A stretch of DNA of 64,000 nucleotides, from contig JAJOHG010000036.1 of assembly GCA_021029095.1 (NCBI GenBank), positions 1 to 64,000 of the forward strand. The letters run 5' to 3'. Of the stretch, positions 33,477 to 44,510 are shown in pieces (the first letter of the stretch is position 1; every line of letters starts with the position of its first letter). This stretch comes from Phellopilus nigrolimitatus. Its lineage: Eukaryota; Basidiomycota; Agaricomycetes; Hymenochaetales; Hymenochaetaceae. Below the pieces are notes generated by a model that was not told where the DNA came from, searched no databases, and saw only the letters and a list, made by a program, of their open reading frames with translations. The translations under genes and the position numbers were made by a program.

Positions 33477-34900
33477 TCAGGATTTTCGCACGAGGCGCGC
33501 GACGCGGCCGACGCCGTAGAAGCGGCCGCGCGCGGCCTTCGCGTCCGCCTTGCGGCGCGTGTCCTCCTCGACCTCCGCGTCCGAGAGGCGCTCGCCGAGC
33601 GCGTACCACGACACGCTCGCCATGCCGAGCACCGCCGTCAGCACGCAGCCCGCCATCGCGCCGATGCCGCGCGCGTGCCAGCCGTTGTTCTGCAGGAACG
33701 GCCCGAGCGGGAGCCCCGTGAGGTCCGTCGTGCTGTTCAGCCCCGCCGCGTTGTCCGCGGTCGGCACGCCGAGCGCGGTGCATTGGTCGTACAGGAAGCC
33801 CGGGACGGGGTCGTCTGCGGCGGCTGCGAGCATGGCTGTTGGCGACGTGACGAAGGTAACCGCGAGGCCGGACTCGAGGTGCCACTCGATGTGACCTGTG
33901 CGCCCGCAAGTGAGGTCAATAAAGGAAGACGGAGAGGAGAGGAGAGAGGAAACGCACAGTGGAAGAACCACGCGCCCGGGTTGTCCGCGACGAAGCGCAG
34001 CGTCGCGCGCCCGCCTGCATCGACCTGCACGGTGTCGCGCCGCACGGGGTTCGCCTGGCCCTCGACGACGGGCGGGTTCAGCGCGGGGTCGGAGGACGTG
34101 TAGTCCGTGCGGCGCCCGACGATCTGGAACTTGTGCCCGTGAAGATGGCTGTTGGCGGAAGGGACGATCAGTACAAAAGCGGAGGAGTGCAGAGAAAAGG
34201 CGACGCACAAGGGGTGGTTGCCGGTGTCGCTGTTCATGACTACGATGTCAACCGTCTCGTTCGCGGACAGGATGAAGTTCCACGGCCCGTACGCGCTCGC
34301 GACGTCCGCCGCACCGGGGCCGACGTCCTGCACAAAACTGTCAGAGCTCTTCCTTTTTTTTTTCTAAAGAGGAGATGAGGCACACCGCATTGAGGCTCAG
34401 CGCGATGAACACGGTCGGCACAATGGGCGCGTTGTACGTTATATTGTTGAACATTGCGCGGTTCGTGCCGCCCGTCGTCGTGTCGAACGCGACGAGCAGC
34501 GGCACTGTGCGGTGTCGTTCGTCTCGCTGTACGCGTTGATCATGGCGGGCGGCTCGAGCGGCGCAGGAGATGCTTGCAGTAGCGTCTGTAAATGCATTTA
34601 TAAGTTACCGAATGGAGAGGGCGGAGGAGGGGCGCGCGTTACGCACTGGGGTTGAGCGTGTCGGGCACGGTGTCGAACAGGGATTGATTGATGCGGCGCG
34701 CATTGTTGACGCTTTGCTCGAAATGCCGTTTAGAACGGAATTTGCAGGTGGTACGTCTTTCCGGCTCGAAGGGCAGCGTAGCGTTGCTGTTGTATCCGTT
34801 CAAATACGTCCCGTTCTGCGCGAAGTAGATGAGCGCCGCATCTGTGTGCGCGACAGTGTAATCATAATTATAGTAAAAGTATTAGATTTTAGGGCGGGCA
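33477..34900 (-). pseudogene. Fet3-type ferroxidase fragment B (best preserved copy)
   Basis: The minus strand carries TNRAMFNNITYNAPIVPTVF, YGPWNFILSANETVDIVV, an intron, HLHGHKFQIVGRRTDY (copper ligands), ATLRFVADNPGAWFFHC, a second intron, HIEWHLESGLAVTFV (the HCHxxxH ligand set, split by the intron), FLQNNGWHARGIGAMAGCVL with a membrane helix, and a charged tail. This is the C-terminal half of a Fet3-like multicopper oxidase; TYLNGYGGN-type sequence upstream is shortened and disordered. The first cupredoxin domain and signal peptide are absent. Introns are retained, so it arose by DNA duplication. Confidence 0.8.
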
Positions 34901-34964
34901 CACTTCGGCGGAAAATGAGCACGGCGCTTGAATGACATGGCGTACCCTCCTGTGTCTCGCAGTA

Positions 34965-35811
34965 CGAAAATCCGGATCCGTGGGAAAGGCGCCCTCGGCT
35001 CGGGGTCTAGCTGTCTGTATGTCATTAGGGGAGCTCAAAGTTGAGCTCGTCTTTCCTGAGACTGAGATGCCTGCCTTTTACAGCGATCCAGAGACGTCCC
35101 GGCATGTCGGCTTTGAAGCTCGCTACAGAGCTTGGTCAGCTCGCAAACACGACCGCCGGCAACCTATAGTCAGGTATGCTAGGGTTACGCTTGCCTCGCA
35201 TCAAATTCGGCGCAATCCGGCACAAGCATGCATCATGAGTATTTGTTTCTTTTTTTTTCTTTTTTTCTATGGATGTTTATGCCGTTTTCCGGTAATAATC
35301 ACAGTGCACTTTTTTTCGACACCTTTTTTCGAGCCCGCACGAAAGGGAAGCAGTTACCGAAAGGGAAGTCGCAGTGCGGTTGCATGAGCCAACCAATGAG
35401 AGCTGTAGGAACCGGCACATCAGCAAATTCCCTTTCTTGGCTGCCCTTCCACTTCTAGTGGGGTCCAAGAAAAAAGGGCTAAAAAATGCACACTGTCATT
35501 ATTTTACCGAAAGCGCTGTAATATCTATTGTAGAGCAACCGAATGCTGTTTTATGCTGTTTTAGAAGGACAATCCAGGGTGTGGGAATGTCGATTGCTTT
35601 CGGCCTCGGGTATCGATGTCTTAACCCTAGCGCACCTGAATAGGCTGCCGGCGGTCATGTTTGCGAGCTGACCAAGCTCCGTAGCGAGCTTCAAAGCCGA
35701 CATGCCGGGACGTCTCTGGATCGCTGTAAAAGGCAGGCATCTCAGTCTCAGGAAAGACGAGCTCAACTTTGAGCTCCCCTATTGTGATACCGTCTCTGTC
35801 GGTCTCCGCGC
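34965..35811 (-). repeat. Repeat unit 3, leader block only, interrupted by two elements
   Basis: GAAAATCCGGATCCGTGGGAAAGGC... (34975 on) matches 30575 on. It is interrupted at 35026-35781 by a long-TIR element and continues to GGTCTCCGCGC at 35811, where the CACTTCAGG element begins. The rest of this unit is not found to the right; the missing half is at 49930-50038 in inverted orientation. Confidence 0.65.
35026..35781. mobile_element. Non-autonomous DNA element with ~140-bp inverted repeats
   Basis: 35026-35165 (TAGGGGAGCTCAAAGTTGAG ...) and 35642-35781 are near-perfect inverted copies of each other. The interior (35166-35641) has no plausible gene. The outermost TA on each side could be a TA target duplication, which would suggest a Tc1/mariner-like element, but I cannot confirm it. 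A related degraded sequence is at about 12040-12180. Confidence 0.75.
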
Positions 35812-36742
35812 CACTTCAGGCACCCCCCTACAGAGGATCTAATAGGTATAACTCTCCCCAAGAGGGTTTGGCCTATTAGGTCCCCTTTTTCAGTGGCATT
35901 CCCAAGGGGTGTGGGTTTTCCCAGAGGTCTGGATTTTCCCAATTTCGGGAATTCCCCAGACTGATCTCAGGGTCTCTGGGAAAACCCAGCCATGGGTAAT
36001 CCCATAGCTTGTCACTGGCTGTCAGGGGGTCCTGGTTTGGGAATTCCCCAATAAATAGACCTAATTATAGCAGTTTTTTCTTTGCTGCATAATATACATA
36101 TACTGGATTCTATAGTACAAATTAGAGCCCAAACCACAGCTTGATCTGGCCTGGGATACCAGGGGTTTAGTACAAACTAGGTCAGAGGCAGAGGTCAGTC
36201 AGGACATCATTCCTCTGACAAAATACAGGGAATTGAGCCACAATGTATATTCAGGCTTTCTTTTTATTGTACATGTCAATATGCCATACCACAAGGATAA
36301 GTTCTCTTTCTAAAACTCTCATGGTAAAGTTGTAGACATATTGCACAGACTCATTTTAGAACAGTATAAAAGAAAACATGTTGGATTGCACAACTTATAT
36401 CCTAAGATACAGATAACATTATCCTGACTGTACGGCACTATACAATTTTACTATGTGATTATATGTAGTTATATGAGGCATTTACAAGCTTGGGAACTCC
36501 CAGCATGGGTATTCCCAAGCTTGGAAAATCCCAGCATGGACATTCCCAAGACTGGGAACTCCCAGCATGGGTATTCCCAAGCTTGGGAACTCCCAAGTTT
36601 GGGAGGTCCCAGCTTGGGCATTCCCAAGCTTGGGAAATCCCCAAAATAGGACATCCCAGCCAGTCAAAAGGTATTAAAGACAAACTGTAAATGCTGGCAA
36701 AATTCAAGCCTTTCACAACTTAGAATATTATAATAAGACAAA
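35812..36742. mobile_element. CACTTCAGG-ended DNA element, first end segment
   Basis: It starts CACTTCAGGCACCCCCCTAC directly after TCCGCGC. About 620 bp is nearly identical to 50039-50640, and the following part, including a GGGAA/CCCAAGCTTGGG-rich tandem array, matches 54431-54758. No transposase is visible. The ends match the 58-bp MITE at 12560. Superfamily not assigned. Confidence 0.65.
36485..36660. repeat. Tandem array based on CCCAAGCTTGGGAA
   Basis: Roughly 27-bp units alternate the palindrome TTCCCAAGCTTGGGAA with CTCCCAGCATGGG. All six frames are nearly open, which is a by-product of the repeat and not coding evidence. Confidence 0.85.
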
Positions 36743-36880
36743 TTTGAAATTGATTGAGTTACTTAACACAATCAATATGAGCCCTTTTTTGGAGCTTCTG
36801 GGTTGATGCCACCTCCAACTCAACACTTTGGCAGACCCTGAAAACAGAGGGCTGTGCAACCGCGGCACACTACTGCCGTC

Positions 36881-37343
36881 TAGGGCATACCACGAGTCCC
36901 TAGAACTCGTGGGTACCCATGACCCGACCTGGACTACAGATCCGTATTCACGGATCACCTGTACACAGGTGAACCGTGGGAAACGGTTTTTTGCGGGTCC
37001 GGGTTGAGAATTCTTGATTTTTAATACCCATGGGTAGTTCACAGGTATATTTTTCACTGGTTCATTCATTTGTATATTGTACATATGCTGTATGTATCAA
37101 CTTGCATACTTCTAACTTATTCATTCAACAACCTAATATAACTTTACATGATATGTGTAATCAGTTAACACCCGTGAACAAACCCGTGACCTCTGTGACC
37201 TGGAACCGTGGGAATTTGGTGACCCGTAGATCCGTGTCCCAACGGGTCCAGGTCAAGCCGGGTCCGGGTTGAGGATTTTGGGTCACAGGTAGATCCGCCA
37301 ACAGGTCCAGGTCAACCCGGGGATCGACTCGTGGTATGCCCTA
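36881..37343 (+). mobile_element. 463-bp hAT MITE of the TAGGGC...ACGAG family
   Basis: The ends are TAGGGCATACCACGAGTC and its inverted copy. The 8-bp target duplication CTGCCGTC is at 36873-36880 and 37344-37351. Its left 170 bp (with TATTCACGGATCA and GCGGGTCCGGGTTGAG) and right 160 bp (with GGACCCGTTGGGACACGGAT) define the left-type and right-type subterminal regions shared with the cargo-carrying elements at 46493, 50642, 61012 and 62295. No cargo. Confidence 0.9.
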
Positions 37344-37403
37344 CTGCCGTCTTCCCAGTATAGACTAGGATAGAACTTTATTTGTTTTTTTACATCCCTT
37401 GCT

Positions 37404-40400
37404 GGAAGGCACCCAGAGAGTGCCAACACTTGAGCCTACAAGACAAACAGGACAAAGTAATCTTTGTTGCTGTCAGAGATACTCTAAATACATACAGGAT
37501 ACGCATATGCTCACCTTTGTTGCTGTCAGAGATACTGAGGCAACAAAGGCGATGGTGCGCAGTGAAAATGGGTTGGATTATATAATAAAAACTATACAGT
37601 ACCAGTCCGACAGGGATCCGACCCTTATTACTCTTGAAGTACATAAGCCGAGTTTCCGACAAGTTGGGAAAGTCGGAAATGCAAAAACGTCGGCCGGTCG
37701 GCTCGAAAACGTCGGCTTGAAAACGTTGGCCCGTCGGCTCAAAAACGTCGGCTCAAAAACGTCAGCCGGTCGGACACACATCGTGTCGGAAATGGGAAGA
37801 ACGCGCCAGCGGGCTTACACCCTTCCCCCCTCAAAAGAATAAGCCCCTCCTCCGAGAAATAAAGTGAACCAGGAAAAGGGGTAAAATAAATCAAAATCAA
37901 ACTTTAAAAGAAAATCTCATCTTCTTCGCGGCCGCGGTGGGGCCCCCTCTCTCCGATCCCACTCTCGGACTATGTCCGCCGCCGTCTGCTTGAGTTCCGA
38001 GCGCGATTTCCACTCCATTCCCTGGTCACCGTACCCCTTCCACCGGACCAGCAGTTGAGTGCTGCGGCTGCGCTTCCGCTCATCCACAATTGCCTCCACC
38101 TCATACACATTCGCCTCCGGCTCTACCGGGTCCGGTCGCTCGAGTTGTTGGGCTGGGAATAGTGCGTCATCATTTGGAACAAAACGTCGGAGCTGGCTGG
38201 CGTGAAACCCGGGGAACACTTGGCTGTGGTTGGGGAGCTCTAACGTGTACTCCGACTTTTCGGGGTGCGCGGCAATGATAAAGTACGGTCCATCGTACCT
38301 GGGCATAAACTTCGCAACCCAGTCTTGTCCGGCCGCCTTGTACTCCGGCCGCCGGTTTCGCGTTGAGAGCATAACCTGGTCTCCGACCTTGAAAAGATCG
38401 TCGACCGCTCGCTTCTTGTTCGCGTGGTGTGCCTGTTGGGTTTTAGATGCGAGAAGTGCATCCTGCGCTTCCGACACATCTCGTTGCAACTGCTGCATCA
38501 ACTCCATGGCCTGAACCGCCTCCACCCCCTCCGCCTGAAATTCCGCTTCGCGCTCTGGCACAATCAGCGGAATCATCCTTGGTGAGTGGCCCTGTCGGAT
38601 TTGGAATGGCGTGAAACCCGTCGATGCATTCACCGTGTTCATGATGCAAAATCGGACCCGCGGCAATGCTCGCACCCACTGGTTCTGGTTCGGATCCACA
38701 TAGTAGCGGAGAATCTGGTTGACTGTTTTATTAGTCCGCTCGCTCGCTCCGTTGGTCTCCAGATGGTATGCGGTCGACATCTTCACCTTGACTCCGGTGA
38801 GGGTGTGCAACGCCTTCCAGAAGCGCGAGACAAATAGCTTGTCTCGATCCGAAATGATTTCGAGCGGAAGTCCATTTTCGCAGTACCAGTGGTTGAAAAA
38901 CACCGCCGCGAACTGTTCGGCCGTCATTTCCATGCGAATGGGCACGATCCGCACGTCGGCTGCTCCGAGCCGATTCGTCATAGTGACAATCCCGTTATAA
39001 CCGCCATCCTCTGGCAACAGTCCGACAAAATTGAGCGCAACACTATCAAAGCGCTTGTCGAGGATCGGGAGCGGGTGCAGCGGAACGGCGGGTTTTGTGG
39101 TCGGAATTTTGTTCCGCTGGCAATCCGCACAGCCGGGAACATAAGCCGACTCCAAGTCCTTTCGCATGTTCGGCCAGTAGTAAGAGCTGCGGAGCGCCGC
39201 GTAACTCTTGTTGGGCCCGAAGTGGCCAAGTTCGTCGTGCGCCAGCCGATACAGTGTCTCGCGGATATTGCCCTTCCTCGGAATCACCAACCGCTCACCC
39301 ACAAACAACAACTCATTCTCTTCTCGCACACCTTCAATACTCTGCACGTTTGCCCGTAACTTCACACAGAACTCGTCTTCCACGTACCCGCCGCGAATCA
39401 TCTCCAGAAGCTCCGGGTCCAACGCAATGGTGAGTACCGCCGCTGCAGTCGGTGCGTCGGAAACCTTCGGCATAGATGCAAGTCCCACCGCCGCCGCCAT
39501 TGGAGAATCGTCCGACATCTTTGGGTACCGCGACATCGTGTCGGCCGCCGAGTTTTCTTCGCCTTTCACGTACTCGATCTTGAACTCGTACTGTGCCAAA
39601 AACTCGGACCAGCGGGCCTGCCGACGCGAGAGATCTTTCTGTTGCTGGAAGTAGGTGAGTGTTCGATGGTCCGTAATCACCTTGAATGGCATTTCCAAAA
39701 GGTACACCCACCACTTCTTCAATGCGCGGACGATCGCCAACAGCTCCTTCTCGTGCACTGGATAATTCTTCTCGGCCGCGGTATACTGGGCTGACTCGAA
39801 TGCAACCGGTCGGGCCGTCTTCCACGACTCCCCGACACTCAAAACCGCCCCTGTCCGATGGTCCGATGCATCGGTGGTCACAAAAATTGACTCCCCCGAC
39901 TCGTGGTCCACCGTTGTTAGGCATTCGCGGCTGGTCACAATTTTCTTGATCGCATTGAAAGCAGCCTGGTGCTCTGAAGTCCACTTCGGAAAATTGCGGT
40001 TGTACTCTTTCTTGGTAAGCAGCGTCAATACCGACATATACTCTGCCAGTTTCGGAAGGAACTGGGAAATGTATCGGACCAGGCCCAAAAACGTGCGGAC
40101 GTCCTTCGTCTTCTGCGGAGTCGGCCAGGCAAGGATCCGTGCGACCTTCGACGGATCCGCCTCAATGCCACGTGCCGAAATGACATGCCCGAGAAAAACA
40201 ACTTCTGCGCAGTACAAGTTCGTCTTCTTGGGTGAGCAGAAAAGTCCGGCCGCCCGAAGCGCCAACATTACCAAATGTACGTTCCGAGTGTGCTCCTCCA
40301 CCAACTCGGACCAGATGATAATGTCGTCCAGGTACGCATGGCAAATCTTTCCGATGAGATGCTGCAGGGCCGCATACATCCGACGCTGATGTGTCGCAGG

Positions 40401-41897
40401 CGCATTACAGGCACCCATCGGCATGACTAACCACTCATACAGGCCGAACGACGTGTTCACCGCCGTATACGGCACATCGTCGGGGTGCATGCGGGTTTGG
40501 AAGAATGAATTCGTCATGTCGATCTTTCCAAAGATCTTCCCCCGCACACAGTCATTCAGGATCTCCTCCACCCGCGGCAGTGGAGTCCGATCGCGCACCG
40601 TGTTTGCGTTCAACTCCCGATAGTTGTTCACCCAGCGGGGCAGCACGTTCGGATCCGACTTTGGGATAATAAATGCCGGGGACGCATGTGGACTGTCCGA
40701 ACGTCGGATCCGACCCGCCTCTACATGCTGGTGAATGAGTATCTGCCATGCATCTCGATACTTCTTCGGAGTTGCATAGGTGCGACCCGACAATGTCTTG
40801 CCCGCATCCTTCAGCTTGATGCGATGGAACACATTGTCGGGCAGGTCGCGGAGGTGCAGAAGCTCTTCTGGGAATCAGTTGGCATACTTCTCCTTCGCCC
40901 GTGCATCCAACTCCGCCAACTTATCGCTGAATGCCAATATCAGGATTCGGTCGCGGATCGATTGCATTACCGACGCCGCCTTCACCTCTGGCGGCAGGTT
41001 CGTTCGTGCACCGTTCTTTGGAGTCGGAATGTGGCATACAAACGGCGCATGGTGGATCGGACCGCACGTGGGAAGCTTACTGGACACTTTCCGAATCGAC
41101 TTCCCTCGATTTCTGGCTTCACGCGTCTTCTCTGACACCTTCCGCGCCAAAACCTTCGATTTCGTCGGCTTCGCAGTCGGGCTCGGTGTCGGTGTCGGCG
41201 GGGTCTTGGGATGCATGAGATCCACTCCGGACTTCTTGGCGATGAGCGTCCGCTTGGCGGCATCGTGCACAATGTGGTTGGCCACCAAGAATGTCATTCC
41301 AAGTATTAACTCCGTACATAAGTTCGGCGCAACTTTGGCGCGGACCGACTTCGACTCCCAACTCCGATCCTTCGACATCACCCGCATGCGGACCCACTCT
41401 GTCAACTCTATTGGCTTCGCCCCTTCCTGATTCAGTGCAAGTGTCGCCGACTCCGGGTTACGTAAGCAGTGGCGTCGGAGTTGGAGTCAGTCAGCGAACT
41501 CGGGACTAATCAGCACTGTAACACAGCCAGAGTCAATGAGCGGTCGGATGAGAAGCGAAGATGCGCGGTCTCGCGCGGAGATGAAACACTCAGGTCGGAG
41601 ATGGGGCTGGTGAAATGGCACGTACTTGTCGGACTCCGACTCCGACGTTTCGCCTTCAGAATCAGAGTGCTGTTCCTCCACGAACGCCGCGACAGGTTCC
41701 GTCTTAACCCGTGCCGACTCATTCGCGCTGCCTGACGGGTTTGGCGGTGCGGCCATGGCCATGCTCTCCGTCAGTGGCTTGTAGTCCTTGCGGCGCACCA
41801 GCCCGTTCGGACAGTTTCTGGCATTATGTCCGGCCTGGAAGCGCATACACTTGTAGCACCCGTTGTACCGCTGGATGTCATGAACAATCATTTTCAT
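37404..41897 (-). mobile_element. Second Ty3/gypsy element, mutated and incomplete
   Basis: pol, protease and a zinc knuckle are present; most of gag and a clear 5' LTR are not. The 3' LTR region (about 37404-37819 in plus coordinates) begins TGTAAGCCCG on the minus strand after a purine tract (GAGGGGGGAAGGG). It contains tandem AAAACGTCGGCT-type repeats (37683-37770) and a duplicated CTTTGTTGCTGTCAGAGATA. Its far end is undefined. Confidence 0.8.
37917..41897 (-). pseudogene. Gypsy Gag-Pol remnant with in-frame stops and an altered integrase site
   Basis: From the right: zinc knuckle CYKCMRFQAGHNARNC, protease site LIDSGCVTVLI, a TGA near 41490, a protease-linker segment, a second TGA near 40877. 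Then a 971-codon open frame has reverse transcriptase (FGKIDMTNSFFQ, YLDD near 40330), RNase H (VTTDASDHRTGAV, VITDHRTLTYF), an integrase finger (HDELGHFG ... CADCQRNK), ISDRDKLFVS, TAYHLETNGASERTN and a C-terminal chromodomain (YEVEAIVDERKR ... LLVRWKGYG). The first catalytic aspartate of integrase, normally in (D)FVGPLP, is Asn (LNFVGLLP). Both stops and this change are compatible with C-to-T type mutation. Confidence 0.85.
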
Positions 41898-41956
41898 TTT
41901 CTTATTTCCTTACAAATCATGGCCACTTAGATAATACGGACAACAGCGGACATTAG

Positions 41957-42230
41957 ATAAGCTTACGTCATAGGGCTAGACCATGACATCATAGTGACAT
42001 CATTGACGATGACATCACCTATGACATCATTAGCCCCGCCCACTCCACTAGAGTAGCCATATTAGGTAGTGTACTGCTTGGTCTGTGCGCACTAAGTTTG
42101 GGTATATAAGTAGACTAGATATCTGTACTTAGACCCCAGTTTTGACCTAGTCAATACTCCTGGCTAGTGTGCGTTGCAATACATTCTCCTTACCTCTCTG
42201 ACTTTGGTGTGACGTGGCGAGAACAGTTGG
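41957..42230 (+). repeat. LTR fragment related to the first gypsy element, opposite orientation
   Basis: The segment with GACATCATAGTGACATCATT, GTAGTGTACTGCTTGGTCTG and GTATATAAG aligns with the reverse complement of the 594-993 LTR but is clearly diverged. It keeps the CRE-like cluster and TATA. Borders are not clear. It directly precedes, and may have caused, the 5' truncation of the gene copy at 42434. Confidence 0.65.
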
Positions 42231-42433
42231 TTCTAGTCAGTCGCTGACAAAACGGCTTGATCAATGATAACCGGTGATGGATCGTCTCACCGGTGAAGCG
42301 GCACCAATACCAACATGTGTTTCATTGATGAAGCGTGGTATACTCACTCCTTCATCAATGATCATCCAGTATACTTGATGAAAGACCCAGTGAAACCCAA
42401 ATCCTATCCTCTCTTACTCCAATTCCTTTATTT

Positions 42434-42766
42434 TTGTCCAATAAGGACCTTCATAGTGACAAGCCCATGACGGATGATGAACTTGCATATCAAAAAGCAA
42501 TACTCGATTTGGAAGAGCAACTCCGCAAAACATTTTTACCGGACCAAGAACATTATAAGTCAGGCTCCAACAACGTACGCGTGCGACTTGCTGACTATCT
42601 TGCACAATTCCTGGCATTCCTGTCTCAGGACGATTTCAACTTCCTTGATAAGCCCAAAGATATGACGAACGAAGAACTCGCACGTAAGCTAATCATGCTT
42701 ACGAAAGATGATATTAAGGGAGATGGAAGGGTTATTTCGCTTTCGGAGCTGGGGGAGAAGATGTGA
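42434..42766 (+). pseudogene. Unknown small-protein family member, copy c, 5' truncated
   Basis: It keeps the C-terminal block (YLAQFLAFLSQDDFNFLDKP ... MTNEELARKLIM ... GRVISLSELGEKM) but lacks the N-terminal VFTK block and the shared upstream region. Upstream sequence (42235-42430) instead contains repeated CATCAATGA-type motifs. The nominal start is TTG, so it is not expected to be expressed normally. Confidence 0.65.
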
Positions 42767-42769
42767 GCC

Positions 42770-43829
42770 AAGTGGTGATTTTTCCTGAGAATGTATACAT
42801 TGCATAACCTGTAGTAGCGTAGCAGCTTGAAATATCTGCTATGGCCTATTGTGACACTGCCCGAGAATATGACAGACAATGAAATATCAGCGAATATCGC
42901 AAATAAAAACGATATTTATAATCATAAAACGAGAGAGTGCGGGTGCTTACATTGTTCGCTGGGAAATTTTGAGCATATTTAGGATTAGAAAGCAGGAATG
43001 GAGATGGGTAGAGCCCCGTGTTAGCCAGTCAGTCGGGTTGGGTAGAGCCCCGTGTTAGCCAGTCAGTCGGGTCATGAGCCCGCAGCGCATAGTTAGAATG
43101 ATACCGTACCCATACAGATTGCGAGCTCGGCAGCCGAACGAAGCCCCGTGCTCGACGAGCCATGGGCACCTGAGATGTCCATCGAAGAAAAAGACGAGGA
43201 AGACATCTTGCCTCCCACGGAACAGTACCCATTCTTTCAAGTGGCGCAGTCCCCACAGTGCTCTCCTTCACGGCACCTCGCGCTTCTCGCTGTGTAAGCA
43301 TGAGTGACCTTTGGCTTTCTTCCGATGCACTTAGGACAACCGGATTGAGTTTATGCGCACTTGTTGAAGAGTTCAAAGCAACCTACCTCCTTGTACGCCG
43401 TGATAATTGTGGAATCAATTTTTGCGCCGAAAAAGTCAAAAGGGCTAGTCAGGACCTCCAATTCGGAACATAATATTGGAAATTAAAATAGACATTGACC
43501 TGATGCATGGCTAGACAATATGCCTTCAAACCGTTCCTAGGAGGGCCGCTACCCAACTTGGCCAACGCAACTTGTCCGCAATGATTTTTTGTTTTGTTTT
43601 GGAAGGATGAGCTGAGTGCTGAGAGCGGCACGCGGGGCGCAAAGCGTAGAAACCCGCAGACAGACGCAGCGTGTGAGGTGCCAGATACAAAGAAGCCATG
43701 CGGCGTGTCTAACGACACCGCGTCGAGGAGCATGCGTATTTTCAGAGCGAAGCGCCTGCTGCGCAGCGCGAAGTGGACGGCGGATGCGCGTAGGCGGGCA
43801 TGCACGTGCACGCGATGTCACGCGCGATG
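42770..43829 (+). repeat. Inverted copy of the unit's downstream block and leader
   Basis: 42780-43510 matches the reverse complement of the 26897-27560 region (e.g. the TATTTCATTGTCTG and GTATACATTGCAT segments), with a local duplication of GGGTAGAGCCCCGTGTTAGCC at about 43000-43066. 43590-43829 is GC-rich and unrecognised, leading into ferroxidase fragment C. Confidence 0.6.
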
Positions 43830-44510
43830 TTCAGCAACGTGACGTACATCGTGCCGACCCTCGCTGGGACTCAACGCAGCCACAGGCGCCAGCGTGTCGG
43901 ACGTCGCAGGCGCATACGGTCCTGTCCGTGAACAAGACGGTCGACATCGTGCTCATGAGCAGCAACTCAGCCGATACAGGTGCACGCGCGACAATCCCGG
44001 CGCGTCATTGTGTGTCCCTTCCTCCATTTACTGGCCTCACCTGGGCGCGCAGGCTACATTGAATGGTACCGGCCTCGCGGCCACCTTCGTCACGCCGCCG
44101 ACGGGGATGCTCGCAACCGCCGCTGAGGACCCCGTCCCGGGCCTCCTTTACGACCAGCGCGCCGCGCTCAGCATGCCGACTGCGGAAAACGCGGCGGGCT
44201 GAACAGCCCCACCAACCTCACCAGGCACACGCCCGGCCCGTTCCTGCAGAACAACGGCTGGCACGCGCGCGTCGGCGCAATGGCGGGGTGCGTTTTGTCT
44301 CTCTTCTCACGATCCCTGCTCTTCTCACTCTGTTTATCTTTGCTTGATTGTCGTCCCGCAGGTGCGCGCTGACGGCGGTGCTCGGCATAATGAGTGTGTC
44401 GTGGTACACACTCGGCGAGCGCCTGTCGGACGCGGAAGTCTAGGCGGACACGCTCCGCAAAGCGGATGCGAAGGCCGCGCGCCTCATGCGCAAGTCCTGA
44501 CGGTCGTTGT
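43830..44510 (+). pseudogene. Fet3-type ferroxidase fragment C
   Basis: MFSNVTYIVPTL, VREQDGRHRAHEQQ-type scrambled domain-3 sequence, VTPPTGMLATAAEDPVPGLL, NNGWHAR and a degraded membrane helix and tail (SDAEV-like) can be followed across three frames. This is the most damaged of the three copies and is in inverted orientation with the rest of its unit. Confidence 0.65.

Larger units (their letters stand above)
30571..34940 (-). repeat. Repeat unit 2
   Basis: Same order as unit 1: leader block (30571-30760), the block at 30783-31210, small-protein gene (31459-32343, -), upstream region (32400-33040), ferroxidase fragment (33477-34900, -). It begins directly after unit 1, making a head-to-tail tandem pair. 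At 30640-30660 it holds the unoccupied target site (GGTCTCCGCGCGCCGCTG) used by the element junctions at 35811 and 50039. Confidence 0.75.

Noticed and set aside
36485..36660. Regularly spaced palindromic repeats resembling a CRISPR array
   Set aside because: Units are contiguous with no unique spacers, no cas genes are present and the organism is eukaryotic.
36455..36716. Overlapping frames with repeated SQAWELP/KLGIP-like peptides
   Set aside because: They come from a palindromic tandem repeat open in all frames; no start context or gene structure.
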